Shown: one piece after another, positions 1-11,720 of the stretch | How positions within the stretch are numbered: position 1 is the stretch's first letter | How the letters are laid out: the number at the start of each line of letters is the position of its first letter | Assembly (NCBI GenBank): GCA_001799695.1 | Contig: MGTY01000029.1 | Coordinates: forward strand, 1-62,847 | From: Elusimicrobia bacterium GWA2_69_24 | GTDB lineage: Bacteria > Elusimicrobiota > Elusimicrobia > UBA1565 | Length of the DNA stretch: 62,847 nucleotides | Reading direction: 5' to 3' | Position numbers and translations under genes: made by a program | Notes under the pieces: generated by a model | Told to the model about the DNA's origin: nothing | Databases searched by the model: none | Seen by the model: the letters and a program-made list of their open reading frames with translations, nothing else

Positions 1-4
1 CTAA

Positions 5-20
5 GTGTGCCCGGGCACAG
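5..20. repeat. Palindromic repeat, copy 1
   Basis: First of seven copies of the palindrome CTGTGCCCGGGCACAG in this window; here the outermost left base differs, leaving a perfect 14-bp core at 6-19. It lies upstream of the gene at 72 and, with the copy at 1142, brackets that gene. Confidence 0.8.
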
Positions 21-49
21 TTCCCTCAGCCCGCGAATCCGGCGCGTAG

Positions 50-58
50 TGATATACT
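50..58 (+). promoter_or_regulatory. Extended -10 promoter
   Basis: TGATATACT matches an extended -10 element (TGN followed by TATACT at 53-58). The start codon at 72 lies 13 bases downstream, giving a leader of roughly 7 nt. No convincing -35 box is seen, as is usual for extended -10 promoters. Confidence 0.5.
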
Positions 59-71
59 GGTCAGGCTACTC

Positions 72-1097
72 ATGAGTTGGCGCAAAATCATGAAAATGCA
101 GTCACGGTCACCCAGAATGCGGAAACGGTTTAAAGGCGCTTGCCTGATGGCGATCACCGCATTATTCTTTGGCCTGAGAGATGCCGCAGCTGATGATGGC
201 CCATTCATGATGTCGTTCTCTGGGACTCCGCAACCGATGAACGACGTTCAGATAGAGCTCAGAAAACAAACAACGATTATCACTTTGACCACGAACTCAT
301 ACACAGTTGAGTCCACTTTTGAATTCTTTAACCACGGAGCGACAAAGCGCGTTCTTGTCGGGTTTCCCGAAACCGCAGATACTCGGGAGAGTAACTTCTT
401 CGATTTTTCTACGCAGGTGAATGCAAAGAGTGTTACCCCAAAAGTGACCCCGTGGAAACTGATCGGCGGAACGGGAGGGGAGTATGACCCGGACAACAAC
501 TATTCTCGGCTATGGACTAAGAAGGTAAGGTTCCCAGCCCATACCATCATCACAACGCGCGTTGCCTACGGCTCGAAATACTCGCCCGATTCGAGTATCA
601 GTGGATACTCCGTGTTCTATGACATTGCAACGGGACGATTGTGGAAAGACAAGATTGGGAAACTGGCTGTCATCATCAGATTCAATGATGACGCTTTTCC
701 ATTCATCTGGCTTCGTGGGAGAATCTTCTCGGGATACCATTTGGTCGGTGAATTATCAGAAATTGCCGAGAACATCTCGGAAGACAAGACGGATGCTGTG
801 CCTCTGAAGTTTCGTCGGACCTTGAATGAAATGACTTGGGAGCTAACCGACTTTGAGCCGAGAGAAGGCTGCATGATTAACATTGGCCTCATCGCTCGCA
901 GCATCGATGAGATTGATGCTCGACTGAAACCCGAAAGCGATAACAAGCCAGTTTTGGAGGCTTACTGGCCCTATTGGGGCAGCCTTTTTCAAGTAGCCAG
1001 AACTACTAGTCCCGAGCAATACTCGGCATATGAGCAAGCGGTGAAAAGCGGCGTCGAAGCGGATTATTGGCTGCGCAAATACATATTCTGGGAATGA
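72..1097 (+). CDS. Secreted protein of unknown function (DUF4424-like?)
   Basis: A 341-residue exported protein of unknown function. A basic stretch (MRKRFK, from a possible alternative start at 117) precedes a hydrophobic segment ending near AAA-DD, a classical signal peptide. The mature part begins with beta-rich sequence (VQIELRKQTTIITL, then STFEFFNHG and VLVGFPE) that resembles the DUF4424 type of extracellular beta domain; that match is from memory and tentative. The gene is visibly less GC-rich and has more A/T-ending codons than everything around it. Copies of the 16-bp palindrome sit about 50 bp before and 45 bp after it. This suggests recent acquisition as a small cassette. It appears monocistronic. 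Confidence 0.7.
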   Translation: MSWRKIMKMQSRSPRMRKRFKGACLMAITALFFGLRDAAADDGPFMMSFSGTPQPMNDVQIELRKQTTIITLTTNSYTVESTFEFFNHGATKRVLVGFPETADTRESNFFDFSTQVNAKSVTPKVTPWKLIGGTGGEYDPDNNYSRLWTKKVRFPAHTIITTRVAYGSKYSPDSSISGYSVFYDIATGRLWKDKIGKLAVIIRFNDDAFPFIWLRGRIFSGYHLVGELSEIAENISEDKTDAVPLKFRRTLNEMTWELTDFEPREGCMINIGLIARSIDEIDARLKPESDNKPVLEAYWPYWGSLFQVARTTSPEQYSAYEQAVKSGVEADYWLRKYIFWE

Positions 1098-1141
1098 GGG
1101 AGATCTTTCCCGACTGAGAAGGAGGAGTAGCCAGGGTGGAA

Positions 1142-1157
1142 CTGTGCCCGGGCACAG
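1142..1157. repeat. Palindromic repeat, copy 2
   Basis: Perfect CTGTGCCCGGGCACAG, extended by one pairing base on each side (1141-1158). It lies in the 226-bp gap between the atypical secreted-protein gene and carA. No U-tract follows, so it is not a standard intrinsic terminator. Confidence 0.85.
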
Positions 1158-1206
1158 TCGACCAGTCGAGCAGTTGACCGCGGGCATACCAGGCATGGCG
1201 CGGATT

Positions 1207-1215
1207 TGATATAGT
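1207..1215 (+). promoter_or_regulatory. Probable carAB promoter (extended -10)
   Basis: TGATATAGT at 1207-1215 is an extended -10 element about 110 bp upstream of carA. Transcription would start near 1222, giving a leader of about 100 nt. I see no clear attenuator or pyrimidine/arginine operator in that leader. A TTGACC at 1174 is 30 bp away and therefore not its -35 box. Confidence 0.4.
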
Positions 1216-1323
1216 TACCACCGCCGAAGTGCACAACGCCAGCGCCGCGCCAACGCCGACGTCACCCCCCGAACCTCCAGGCCGCGCTGTTTCCGCCCCA
1301 TCCCTCATCCAGGCAGGCCAGCC

Positions 1324-2464
1324 ATGAACGCATTGCTCGCTCTAGAAGACGGGACGGTTCTGCGCGGCCGCTCTTGCGGCGCCCCCGGGGAGGCCTCCGG
1401 GGAGATGGTCTTCAACACCTCCCTGACCGGCTACCAGGAGGTCCTCACCGACCCCTCCTACAAAGGCCAGGTCGTGCTGATGACCTACCCCCTCATCGGC
1501 AATACCGGCATCACGAACTCGGACCACGAGTCGCCGCGTCCCCGCCTGGAGGCCCTGGTCGTCCGGGAGCTCTGCCGGACGCCCTCCAACTGGGAATCGG
1601 TGGAAAGCGTGCCGGACTTCCTGCTGCGGCACGCCATCCCGGCCATCGAGGGCGTGGACACCCGGGCCCTGACTTTGCGCCTGCGCGCGAAGGGCTCTTT
1701 GCGCTGCATCCTCTCCACCACGGACGCCGACGAGCGGCGCCTCGTGCGCCGGGCGCGCGCCCTGCCCCCGACCGTGGGCGTGGACCTGGCCCAGACCGTC
1801 ACCTGCGCCGAGCCCCGCGTCTGGAGCGAGCCGCTCGCGGAGGTCCCGCTGGGCTGGCCCATGGCCTTCCCGCGGTCCCCGCATGTCGTCGTGCTCGACC
1901 TCGGGGTCAAGAACGGCATCCTGCGCTGCCTGGCCTCTTTGGGCTGCCGGGTCACCGTGGTCCCGGCCCGCACCACGGCCGCGGAGATCATGACCCTTTT
2001 CCCCGACGGGGTGCTCCTGTCCAACGGCCCGGGCGACCCGGAGCCCATCGCCTACGCCGTGGAGACCATCCGGCGGCTCCTGGAAGAGCGCGTCCCGCTC
2101 TTCGGCATCTGCCTGGGCCATCAGCTCCTGGGCCTCGCGCTGGGGGGGAAGACCTTCAAGCTCAAGTTCGGGCACCACGGGGCCAACCACCCGGTCAAGG
2201 ACCTGGCCACCGGCCGCATCGCGGTCACGACCCAGAACCACAACTTCTGCGTGGACCTGAAGTCGCTCCCCGACCAGGTGCGCACGACCCACCTCAACCT
2301 CAACGACGGGACCTCGGAGGGGATGATGCACACCCTCCTCCCCGCCTTCTCGGTGCAGTACCATCCCGAAGCCTGCGCCGGGCCGCACGATTCGCGCTAC
2401 CTCTTCGCGCGTTTCGGCGAGCTGATGGCCGAACGGATGAGCAAGAACCAAGGAGCCCTCGCCA

Positions 2465-2481
<17 letters not shown>
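1324..2481 (+). CDS. carA: Carbamoyl-phosphate synthase small subunit
   Basis: This 385-residue glutaminase subunit supplies ammonia from glutamine to CarB for carbamoyl phosphate synthesis, feeding the pyrimidine and arginine pathways. The N-terminal CPSase domain begins [10 protein letters not shown] and carries the TGYQE signature near residue 36. The C-terminal class I amidotransferase domain has the nucleophile Cys263 in GICLGHQ and the His347/Glu349 pair in YHPE, so the catalytic triad is complete. Length is normal for the family. The last 17 bp overlap the start of carB, indicating a translationally coupled two-gene operon. Confidence 0.97.
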
Positions 2482-5701
<3,220 letters not shown>

Positions 5702-5868
5702 GGGCTTCGCCCCTCGTGTCGAAATGGCCATTGATCCCTTCCCGGCCGACGCCTGAGCCGGGAACCGAACCCTTGTGCCCCGCTAATGGTGGAGGATTTC
5801 CGCACCCTCCACGGCACTCTGGAGCGTCCGAAGAGCTGCTTGATCAGCTTGAAGGTCCCGGAGACGGA

Positions 5869-6134
5869 CCAGTGTAGTGAGTTATGAGTCCAATCACATT
5901 CGTCACCCCGGCGAAGGCCGGGGTCCAGGCGCCAGAACAGGTGTTTTGAATCCGTTCCTCACGCTGGATACCGGCTTTCGCCGGTATGACGGCTAGCCCG
6001 AACCTTCTGAGCGACTGTGCCCGGGCACAGTCCGGGGGGGCCCGCCGCTGGATAAGATGGACGAGCCAGCAACCCCCAGTGTAGTGAGTTATGAGTCCAA
6101 TCACATTCGTCACCCCGGCGAAGGCCGGGGTCCA
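5869..6134. repeat. Compound palindromic repeat element, copy 1
   Basis: This fills most of the 530-bp gap after carB. A 59-bp direct repeat occurs at 5869-5927 and again at 6076-6134, each containing a hairpin with stem CCCCGGC/GCCGGGG and loop GAAG (5906-5923 and 6113-6130). Between them are a second hairpin, ATACCGGC/GCCGGTAT at 5968-5987, and a copy of the 16-bp palindrome. A closely similar element lies at 24668-24965. The hairpin sequences belong to the widespread short repeats that read as TPAFAGVT or IPAKAGIQ when translated; they are non-coding here. I see no gene in 5702-6228. Confidence 0.85.
6015..6030. repeat. Palindromic repeat, copy 3
   Basis: Perfect CTGTGCCCGGGCACAG, extended to 20 bp of perfect symmetry at 6013-6032. 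It is embedded in the centre of the compound repeat element. Confidence 0.85.
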
Positions 6135-6228
6135 CTGGCGGGATGGGTCTTCTTGCCCAACCCCGCTTAGGCTCTTTTCCGGCCCGCCTCTAGGTCCCAA
6201 TCCCGCTGTCCTCCGGGCGCGGGAAGGC

Positions 6229-6234
6229 TAGACT
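6229..6234 (+). promoter_or_regulatory. -10 box immediately upstream of start
   Basis: TAGACT ends six bases before the ATG at 6241, which would place the transcription start on or next to that ATG. This favours 6241 over the upstream in-frame ATG at 6235 and implies a leaderless mRNA. The -35 region is weak. Confidence 0.4.
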
Positions 6235-6240
6235 ATGTCC

Positions 6241-7122
6241 ATGCCCTCTGCGCGCAAGTCCGGCCGTGCCGCCCGCGATGCCTGCCTGGCTCTGCTGGCC
6301 TGGCCTCTAGCAACCGCCTCGGCCCAGCTTTCTCTGGGCCCGGGCCTCGGCGGAGCCTCGGCTGCAGCCGGTCTGCCCGTTCAGGTGGCCATGGCCTGGG
6401 CCGTATCCATCCGGGACCCGCTGCAAGGCATCGACCTGGACTCGGTACTTCCCGACCTGAGGTCCTGCATGTCCGGGCTCGGCAGACTGGACCTGACCCA
6501 GCCGGAGCATTGGGCCCCCATCGAACCGGTGCTTTCCGAACTTTCCGCCAGCGGGCTCGGCCCGAAGGAATTCTCGGCCCTGGGACCGGCGCGCCGCCAG
6601 GAGGTGCTGGTCGCGGCCGTGTCCCGGGTCGCCGACTCTAAGCGCGCGCGGGCGGCCTTGCTGATCCTGCGCACCGGCACCGGCAGGATAGAGGACCATG
6701 TCCTCGAGTCCGTGGAAACCGAGTCCCACAGCCTGCGGCGGGATTCCCTGTTCCTCACCGAGCGCCTGCTTCGGGACGTCGACAGCATCGCCCGGCAGGC
6801 GTCACGCCAACGGGCCGAGCGGGAGCGCGCCCGGGTGCTCTCTTCCGCTCAGGAAACGGCGCGCCGGCTCGGGCAGATGAAGGAGGACTCCGCCGCGGAT
6901 CAGGTCGTCAGAACCGTCCTAGCTCCAGACGGCCGGCGCGTGCGCCTGGTGCGCCGCGGCACCGTTTACCAGGTCTTCTATGAAGGAGAGACGGAAGCCC
7001 TCGTCCGCTACGACATCGCGGACCTCGATAGCGATGGCATCCCCGCCTTCACCGTCGAGCGCGGCGGCCGGCGCGGGCTCCACATCAATGGCCGAGTCTT
7101 CTGGGAAGACGGCGTCTACTGA
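6241..7122 (+). CDS. Secreted protein of unknown function
   Basis: About 293 residues, not recognised. A basic N-terminus (ARKSGRAARD) and a hydrophobic stretch ending ATASAQ form a signal peptide. The middle third is helical and charged (about residues 170-215, rich in Arg and Glu) and may form a short coiled coil. The C-terminal 80 residues look beta-rich and contain a DLDSDGIP segment resembling a calcium-loop-like turn. The next gene also encodes an exported protein, 126 bp downstream. An ATG six bases further upstream is possible, but the -10 box argues for 6241. Confidence 0.6.
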   Translation: MPSARKSGRAARDACLALLAWPLATASAQLSLGPGLGGASAAAGLPVQVAMAWAVSIRDPLQGIDLDSVLPDLRSCMSGLGRLDLTQPEHWAPIEPVLSELSASGLGPKEFSALGPARRQEVLVAAVSRVADSKRARAALLILRTGTGRIEDHVLESVETESHSLRRDSLFLTERLLRDVDSIARQASRQRAERERARVLSSAQETARRLGQMKEDSAADQVVRTVLAPDGRRVRLVRRGTVYQVFYEGETEALVRYDIADLDSDGIPAFTVERGGRRGLHINGRVFWEDGVY

Positions 7123-7248
7123 TCGCCTTGTCTTCTTTAAGAGCGGCCGCCCTCCTGGCCCTGACTCTGTCCTGGCCCGGTCGGGACGAGATACCCTGAA
7201 AGAACTCGTCCCTGGGCGGTTCGGCCGAACCTGACGCAACAATACCCT

Positions 7249-8514
7249 ATGTTACGCGCTCCGCGGACTTCGCACCCTTATTGGGATTACGAGTTACGAC
7301 GCCTCACGGCGGCCGTCCTGCTCGCGCTTCTCGCTGCGGGGGCGGCCGCGGCGGAGCCCGGACTCACGCGGGTCTTCATCGACTGCTACGCCTGCGACCT
7401 CGACTACATCCGCACCGAGATCCCCTTCGTGGACCAGGTACGGGACCCGGAGCAGGCCCAGGTGCACGTGCTGGCCACCACCCAGCCCACGGGCGCGGGG
7501 GGGACCGAACTCACCTTCGCCTTCATCGGCCGGGAGGGCTGGGCCGGGTCGAGCGACACTTTGCGCGCGGTCTGGGCCCCGGCGGACACCGACGAAGAAC
7601 GCCGCGCCGCCGTGGTCCGGACGCTCAAGCTGGGGCTCATCCGCTACGTGGCCGGCACCCCCGCGGCCAAGGACATCGCCATCACCTATTCGGGTACCGG
7701 GGCCGCCGACGCGGCCGCCGACCCCTGGCGCTCCTGGGTCTTCACCGAGAGCGTCAACAGCGCCATGAGCGGCCAGCACGCCCGGAAGTCGGTCTCGCTC
7801 AACGCCTCCCTGAGCGCCAGCCGGGTGACCGCGCCCGCGAAGATCAACCTCAACGGCTGGGTGAACTACGGCGACGAGAAGTTCGAGACGGACTCGGGCC
7901 GCATCCGCAGTGTCACCCGCGACCAGGGCGCCTACGCCCTCTGGGTCAAGAGCCTGGGGGAGCACTGGTCGGCCGGCGCCCGCGGGACCCTCAACGCCTC
8001 GACCTACAACAACATGAAGCTCGCCGTGGCCGCGGGCCCCGCGGTGGAGTACGACTTCTTCCCCTATTCCCAGTCCACCCGGCGCCAGCTGCGCTTCCTG
8101 TACGGGGTCAACTACAACTCCTACCGCTACCGGGAAGAGACCATCTACGAAAAGACCTACGAGAACCTCTACGACCATTCCCTGACGGTCTCCTTGGAGG
8201 CCACCGAGAAGTGGGGCAGCGCCTACCTGAGCCTGCAGGGCTCGCATTACCTCCACGACATCCACAAGAACAACCTGCAGGTCACCGCCGACCTGTCCCT
8301 GCGGCTGTGGGAAGGCCTTTCCCTGCGCCTCTTCGCCACGGGCTCGCGGGTCCGCGACCAGCTGTTCCTGCCGCGCGGGGGGGCCACCGAGGAGGAGATA
8401 CTCCTCGAGCGCTCCGCCCTCGCCACCCAGTACACCTACAACAGCTCGGTGGGGCTCAGCTATACCTTCGGCTCCATCCACAACAACGTCGTGAACCCTC
8501 GCTTCGGCGCATGA
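7249..8514 (+). CDS. Putative outer-membrane beta-barrel protein
   Basis: A 421-residue exported protein. After a signal peptide (hydrophobic core LTAAVLLALLAAGAAA) comes a globular domain of about 120 residues beginning RVFIDCYACDLDYIR, with two cysteines three residues apart. The second half alternates polar and aromatic residues in strands typical of transmembrane beta barrels. The chain ends with SVGLSYTFGS followed by NNVVNPRF, a pattern seen in DUF481-like and related barrels. The function is unknown; the Cys-containing N-terminal domain could be periplasmic. The N-terminus before the hydrophobic core is unusually long, but no later in-frame ATG, GTG or TTG precedes that core. Confidence 0.65.
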   Translation: MLRAPRTSHPYWDYELRRLTAAVLLALLAAGAAAAEPGLTRVFIDCYACDLDYIRTEIPFVDQVRDPEQAQVHVLATTQPTGAGGTELTFAFIGREGWAGSSDTLRAVWAPADTDEERRAAVVRTLKLGLIRYVAGTPAAKDIAITYSGTGAADAAADPWRSWVFTESVNSAMSGQHARKSVSLNASLSASRVTAPAKINLNGWVNYGDEKFETDSGRIRSVTRDQGAYALWVKSLGEHWSAGARGTLNASTYNNMKLAVAAGPAVEYDFFPYSQSTRRQLRFLYGVNYNSYRYREETIYEKTYENLYDHSLTVSLEATEKWGSAYLSLQGSHYLHDIHKNNLQVTADLSLRLWEGLSLRLFATGSRVRDQLFLPRGGATEEEILLERSALATQYTYNSSVGLSYTFGSIHNNVVNPRFGA

Positions 8515-8526
8515 CGGCGCCCCCCA

Positions 8527-8572
8527 ATCCTCGGCTAAAGCTGTGCCCGGGCACAGCTGCTCAGCCGAGGAT
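8527..8572. repeat. Palindromic repeat copy 4 inside a longer hairpin
   Basis: The 16-bp palindrome at 8541-8556 (symmetric over 8539-8558) is nested within outer arms ATCCTCGGCT (8527-8536) and AGCCGAGGAT (8563-8572). The whole can fold as a long hairpin just after the barrel gene. It may stop or shield transcripts, but no T-run follows. Confidence 0.75.
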
Positions 8573-8590
8573 CGGAGGCGCCGCCGGCCC

Positions 8591-8619
8591 TTGCATTATC
8601 GCCGGAGGCCGGTTATCCT
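8591..8619 (+). promoter_or_regulatory. Sigma-70-type promoter, short leader
   Basis: TTGCAT (8591-8596), a 17-bp spacer and TATCCT (8614-8619). The ATG at 8629 is nine bases after the -10 box, so the leader is at most a few nucleotides. Confidence 0.6.
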
Positions 8620-8628
8620 TCTGATGCC

Positions 8629-9309
8629 ATGAAGCTCGCCGGGATACTGCTGTTGCTCGCCACCGGGGCCGCGGCCCAGAACCTGCGCCTCGCCGCGCCG
8701 GTCGCCTCCGGCTTCACCGGCGCCTATGTGGGGACGGTGCAGTTCTCGCTCACCCAGGAGCCGCTCTACGCCTCCATGCTCCTCAACGGCTTCAGCCGGC
8801 ACCTGCAGACGGTCCTGCCCATGCGCAATGCCTCGGACGTCAAGCGCTACCTGGAGGCCGCGGTGGCGGATTCGCCCCGCGCCATGGATTCGCTGAAGGC
8901 CTCCATGGGCCAAGCGCCCCTGGAAGCCCGGCGCGCCTCCGCCCTCCTCCTGGCCAACGGGCTGGCCCGGCCCGAGCAGTTCCGGGACATCGTGGAGAGC
9001 CTGGAGGGGGTCAAGCCCGGCCTGGGCAAGCAGGTGACTCGGCTCCTGAAGGAATCGAACAGTTCGGGGGCGCATCCGGATTTCGTGCGCCTCCTGCGCA
9101 CGCTGGGGGAGGCTTCGGTCCCCGTGGGCAAGCCCTTCATCTACGATTCCAAAGGGCGGCTCGAACGCCTCTTCGACGGGACCCCCCTGCGCCGGGACGA
9201 CGAGTCTTCCCTGCTCCCCGCCCAGCCGGTGCGCACCGGCGGCTACACGGGCTACGGCCCCGACGGCAAGCCCCGGCGCAACGCCCTGCTCCCCGCGCCG
9301 AAGAAGTGA
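8629..9309 (+). CDS. Secreted protein of unknown function
   Basis: 226 residues with a short, clean signal peptide (MKLAGILLLLATGAAAQ). The rest is mostly alpha-helical and charged, with no motif I recognise; the C-terminal 40 residues are Pro/Gly/Arg-rich and probably flexible. The stop codon overlaps the GTG start of the esterase gene at 9306, so the two are likely co-translated and both products exported. A good promoter sits directly upstream. Confidence 0.65.
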   Translation: MKLAGILLLLATGAAAQNLRLAAPVASGFTGAYVGTVQFSLTQEPLYASMLLNGFSRHLQTVLPMRNASDVKRYLEAAVADSPRAMDSLKASMGQAPLEARRASALLLANGLARPEQFRDIVESLEGVKPGLGKQVTRLLKESNSSGAHPDFVRLLRTLGEASVPVGKPFIYDSKGRLERLFDGTPLRRDDESSLLPAQPVRTGGYTGYGPDGKPRRNALLPAPKK

Positions 9310-10217
9310 CCCGCCTCCTGCTGGCCCTGCTCCCGATGCTCCTCCCGCTCCCGCTGCTGGCCGAGGAGCGGGATAGGAACTTCACGCTCCAGCACGACGG
9401 AGTGGAACGTCAGTACCGCGTCCATCTTCCGCCGGGCTACGGCGACCGCGGGGCTCCCCTGCCCGTGGTCATCTATCTGCACGGCGGCGGGGGCGGCACC
9501 GTCTCGGCCTATCTGGACGGGGTCCACAAGTCGGCCGACCAGCACGGCTTCCTGCTGGCCATCCCCGCCGCGACGCGCATCGACAAGAAGCCCATGTCCT
9601 CGCGCTGGAACGGGGGCCGCTGGAAGGGCGGGGAATGCTGCGGCACGGCCGACGACATCGGCTTCCTCGCCAAGATGCTCGACGACCTGGCCCGGCGGTT
9701 CCGCGTGGATGAGCAACGTGTCTACGCCGCGGGCATCTCCAACGGCGGCCTGATGACCCACCGCGTCGCCTGCGAACTCTCCGAACGGGTCGCCGCGGTC
9801 GCCACAGTGGCCCCGGCGGCCGTGCCCCAGGACTGCGCTCCCGTTCGGCCGATCCCGGTCATGAACATCCACGGCACGAAAGACCCGTGCAATCCCTTCG
9901 ACGGAAGCGACCCCAAGGGCTTCTGCGCGCGCGCCGGGTACAAGCGCATGTCCCCGGCCGAGGTGGTCGAGACCTGGAGGAAGCTCGACGGCTGCGGGGA
10001 AACCGCCGTCCCGGGGTTCCGGCGGGGCAAGGCATCCTGCACGCGCTACCCGGACTGCCGTCAGGGCGCCGAAGTCGCATTCTGCCGGGTGGACGGCATG
10101 GGGCACGCCTGGCCCGGCGGCGCCCAGTACTTCCCCGCCGGGCTCATCGGGCCGGTCTCCGAGGACATCTCGATGAATGAGATCTGGACGTTCTTCCGGG
10201 AGCATCCGCTCCCCTGA
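9306..10217 (+). CDS. Secreted PHB-depolymerase/feruloyl-esterase family hydrolase
   Basis: A 303-residue alpha/beta hydrolase of the LpqC/Esterase_PHB family (COG3509), which hydrolyses esters such as polyhydroxybutyrate oligomers or feruloyl esters. A signal peptide (MTRLLLALLPMLLPLPLLAE) indicates export. The oxyanion region is YLHGGGGG near residue 60. The nucleophile is Ser145 in AGISNGG, the acid is probably Asp in HGTKDPCNPF, and the histidine lies in GMGHAWPGG near the C-terminus. Paired cysteines (GGECCG and others) suggest disulfides. Translation starts at GTG overlapping the previous stop. The substrate cannot be set from sequence alone. Confidence 0.85.
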   Translation: MTRLLLALLPMLLPLPLLAEERDRNFTLQHDGVERQYRVHLPPGYGDRGAPLPVVIYLHGGGGGTVSAYLDGVHKSADQHGFLLAIPAATRIDKKPMSSRWNGGRWKGGECCGTADDIGFLAKMLDDLARRFRVDEQRVYAAGISNGGLMTHRVACELSERVAAVATVAPAAVPQDCAPVRPIPVMNIHGTKDPCNPFDGSDPKGFCARAGYKRMSPAEVVETWRKLDGCGETAVPGFRRGKASCTRYPDCRQGAEVAFCRVDGMGHAWPGGAQYFPAGLIGPVSEDISMNEIWTFFREHPLP

Positions 10218-10230
10218 GGCCCTGCCGGGC

Positions 10231-10980
10231 TCAGGTCTCCCGGCTGGCGGCGCGTACGGGATCGACGAAGGAGCAGGGGACTCCCGCCAGGCATTTCCCG
10301 CACACGTCCGCCTTGCCGAGTTCCCGGTGCCGCTCCTCGTTGTGCAGGCACACCGCGTAGCAGCGCTTCCGGTCGAAGCGTTCCGCGGACAACGCGTCGC
10401 CGACGCAGCGCGCCGCGCAGCGCTGGCACGATCCGTCATGGCGGAAGAGGCAGGCCTCCCGCCCGGGCCGCGGGTCGGGCGGCAGCTCCAGCGAAGTGAC
10501 GAGACTGCCCAACCTGCCGCAGCAGCCGGAGTCCGTTATGAGCATGTTGTTGAGCCCGAACCGCCCCAGCCCCGCGATGAAGGCCGCATGGCGATGCGAC
10601 CAGTCGCTGACGAGCGTCTCCGGGTCGAAGTTGTGGGTCGCCGGCGTCACCGCGGCCGCGTGCCCTTCAGCCTCGAGGACCCGCTTCAGGCGCAGGGCGG
10701 CATCCCGGATGAGGGCGTTGGTCTCGATGTAGGCGAGCGCCCACTCGCGGGAAGCCGCCTTCCCGGGGACATTGCTGCGCACGACCGCGCGCGGCAGCGG
10801 GATGAAGAACGCGACCACCGTACGCGCGCCCGGGAGCAGGTCCTCCGGCAGCGCATGAGCGGGCGAGACGACCCGCTTGTTCTCCCGGAACAACGGATCG
10901 TCGGCGGCGGCGAAACCCACCAGCGGGGAACGCCCGGGGACGGATTCCCGCAGCGCCGAGATCAAGTCTTGCTTGGTCAA
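10231..10980 (-). CDS. QueG-like iron-sulfur protein
   Basis: 249 residues resembling epoxyqueuosine reductase (QueG, COG1600) and its paralogues. The first 170 residues match the cobalamin-binding reductase fold in style (RTVVAFFIPLP; HRHAAFIAGLGRFGLNN). The C-terminal part holds the cysteines for two [4Fe-4S] clusters (CQRCAARC, then a CYAVC and CGKC group). It lacks the C-terminal HEAT-like extension of canonical QueG, so a different reductase role is possible. Its start overlaps the stop of the upstream gene by ATGA, making a two-gene unit. The Fe-S class is secure; the substrate is not. Confidence 0.75.
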   Translation of the reverse strand: MTKQDLISALRESVPGRSPLVGFAAADDPLFRENKRVVSPAHALPEDLLPGARTVVAFFIPLPRAVVRSNVPGKAASREWALAYIETNALIRDAALRLKRVLEAEGHAAAVTPATHNFDPETLVSDWSHRHAAFIAGLGRFGLNNMLITDSGCCGRLGSLVTSLELPPDPRPGREACLFRHDGSCQRCAARCVGDALSAERFDRKRCYAVCLHNEERHRELGKADVCGKCLAGVPCSFVDPVRAASRET

Positions 10981-11594
10981 TGGCGATGGAGCGCGGCTAT
11001 GGCTACCGCCACGAATTGGCAGTCGTCGACCGGGGCGCTGAACGACAGCCGGACCGGGAACCGCCCGACCCCGGCGCCCTCGGCGGTCGATCCCTGTCGC
11101 GACAAGGTGACGTCGTAGGCCTTCGCCACGCCGGAGATCCCTCCGGCCTCGAGTTTTAGTTCGACCGGGTAGCCGCCCATGGTCCGGCCGGACACGCGGC
11201 CGGCGGAGAGGGTCACGTCCACCGGATAACCTCCGAGCATCTTGCCGGTGATGCGGCAGCCCCCGCCCTCCCGCGAAAGCGCGAGCGCGACCGGATAGCC
11301 TCCATCGGTCTTGCCGTGCACGCGGCTGCCTTCGACGGTGAGAACGACCGGAAACCCCCCATTGTTCTCACCCCGGACCTGGATGATCTCCTGGGCCGGT
11401 CCCAGGGACCCTGAGTCCGCCTGGGTCGAGTCGCCTGCGCCGGCGACCTCGGTCCTGACCCCTCGGAGAACGTCGCCGATGGAGACCCCAACCCGGTCGA
11501 AATCGACGACGGATTGCGCCCGAGAGGAAATCCCACACAGGACGAAGCCGGCTGCTGCCAGCCCCAGCGTTCTCAACGGATGTCGAGTTCCCAT
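10977..11594 (-). CDS. Secreted protein with GGYPV repeats
   Basis: 205 residues, not a family I recognise. A signal peptide (LGLAAAGFVLCGISSRAQ) is followed by a linker and then five tandem units of about 24-27 residues, four beginning GGFPV or GGYPV and the last GRFPV. The pattern is roughly GGYPVxLxLxxGxIxGxTxG, starting near residue 78. Alternating hydrophobic residues suggest a beta-solenoid or a small beta sheet. It is transcribed just ahead of the QueG-like gene with a 4-bp overlap. A possible -10 (TAAACT) lies on the minus strand near 11631. The 126 bp between this gene and the MFS gene hold only a weak imperfect inverted repeat. Confidence 0.65.
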   Translation of the reverse strand: MGTRHPLRTLGLAAAGFVLCGISSRAQSVVDFDRVGVSIGDVLRGVRTEVAGAGDSTQADSGSLGPAQEIIQVRGENNGGFPVVLTVEGSRVHGKTDGGYPVALALSREGGGCRITGKMLGGYPVDVTLSAGRVSGRTMGGYPVELKLEAGGISGVAKAYDVTLSRQGSTAEGAGVGRFPVRLSFSAPVDDCQFVAVAIAALHRH

Positions 11595-11720
11595 GCGATC
11601 CCCCTTGCACCCTGTCCTGGTATCGAGTTTAGCCGCCGCTGACGCAAAGCGGTTGGGCCAATAGGAACCTCCGTGGACGACATAGGACCCACCCGGTCTG
11701 GGATATTGGTCCCGACTGGG

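Noticed and set aside
1174-1215. TTGACC at 1174 as -35 box for carAB
   Set aside because: It is 30 bp from the TATAGT box, well outside the usable 15-19 bp range.
5844-6200. 118-codon minus-strand frame in the gap after carB
   Set aside because: It is made wholly of the repeat element and reads WTPAFAGVT-type strings typical of translated dispersed repeats.
8527-8572. Palindromes as intrinsic terminators
   Set aside because: None of the seven copies is followed by a run of T on either side, so they cannot be called standard terminators even if they end transcripts by other means.
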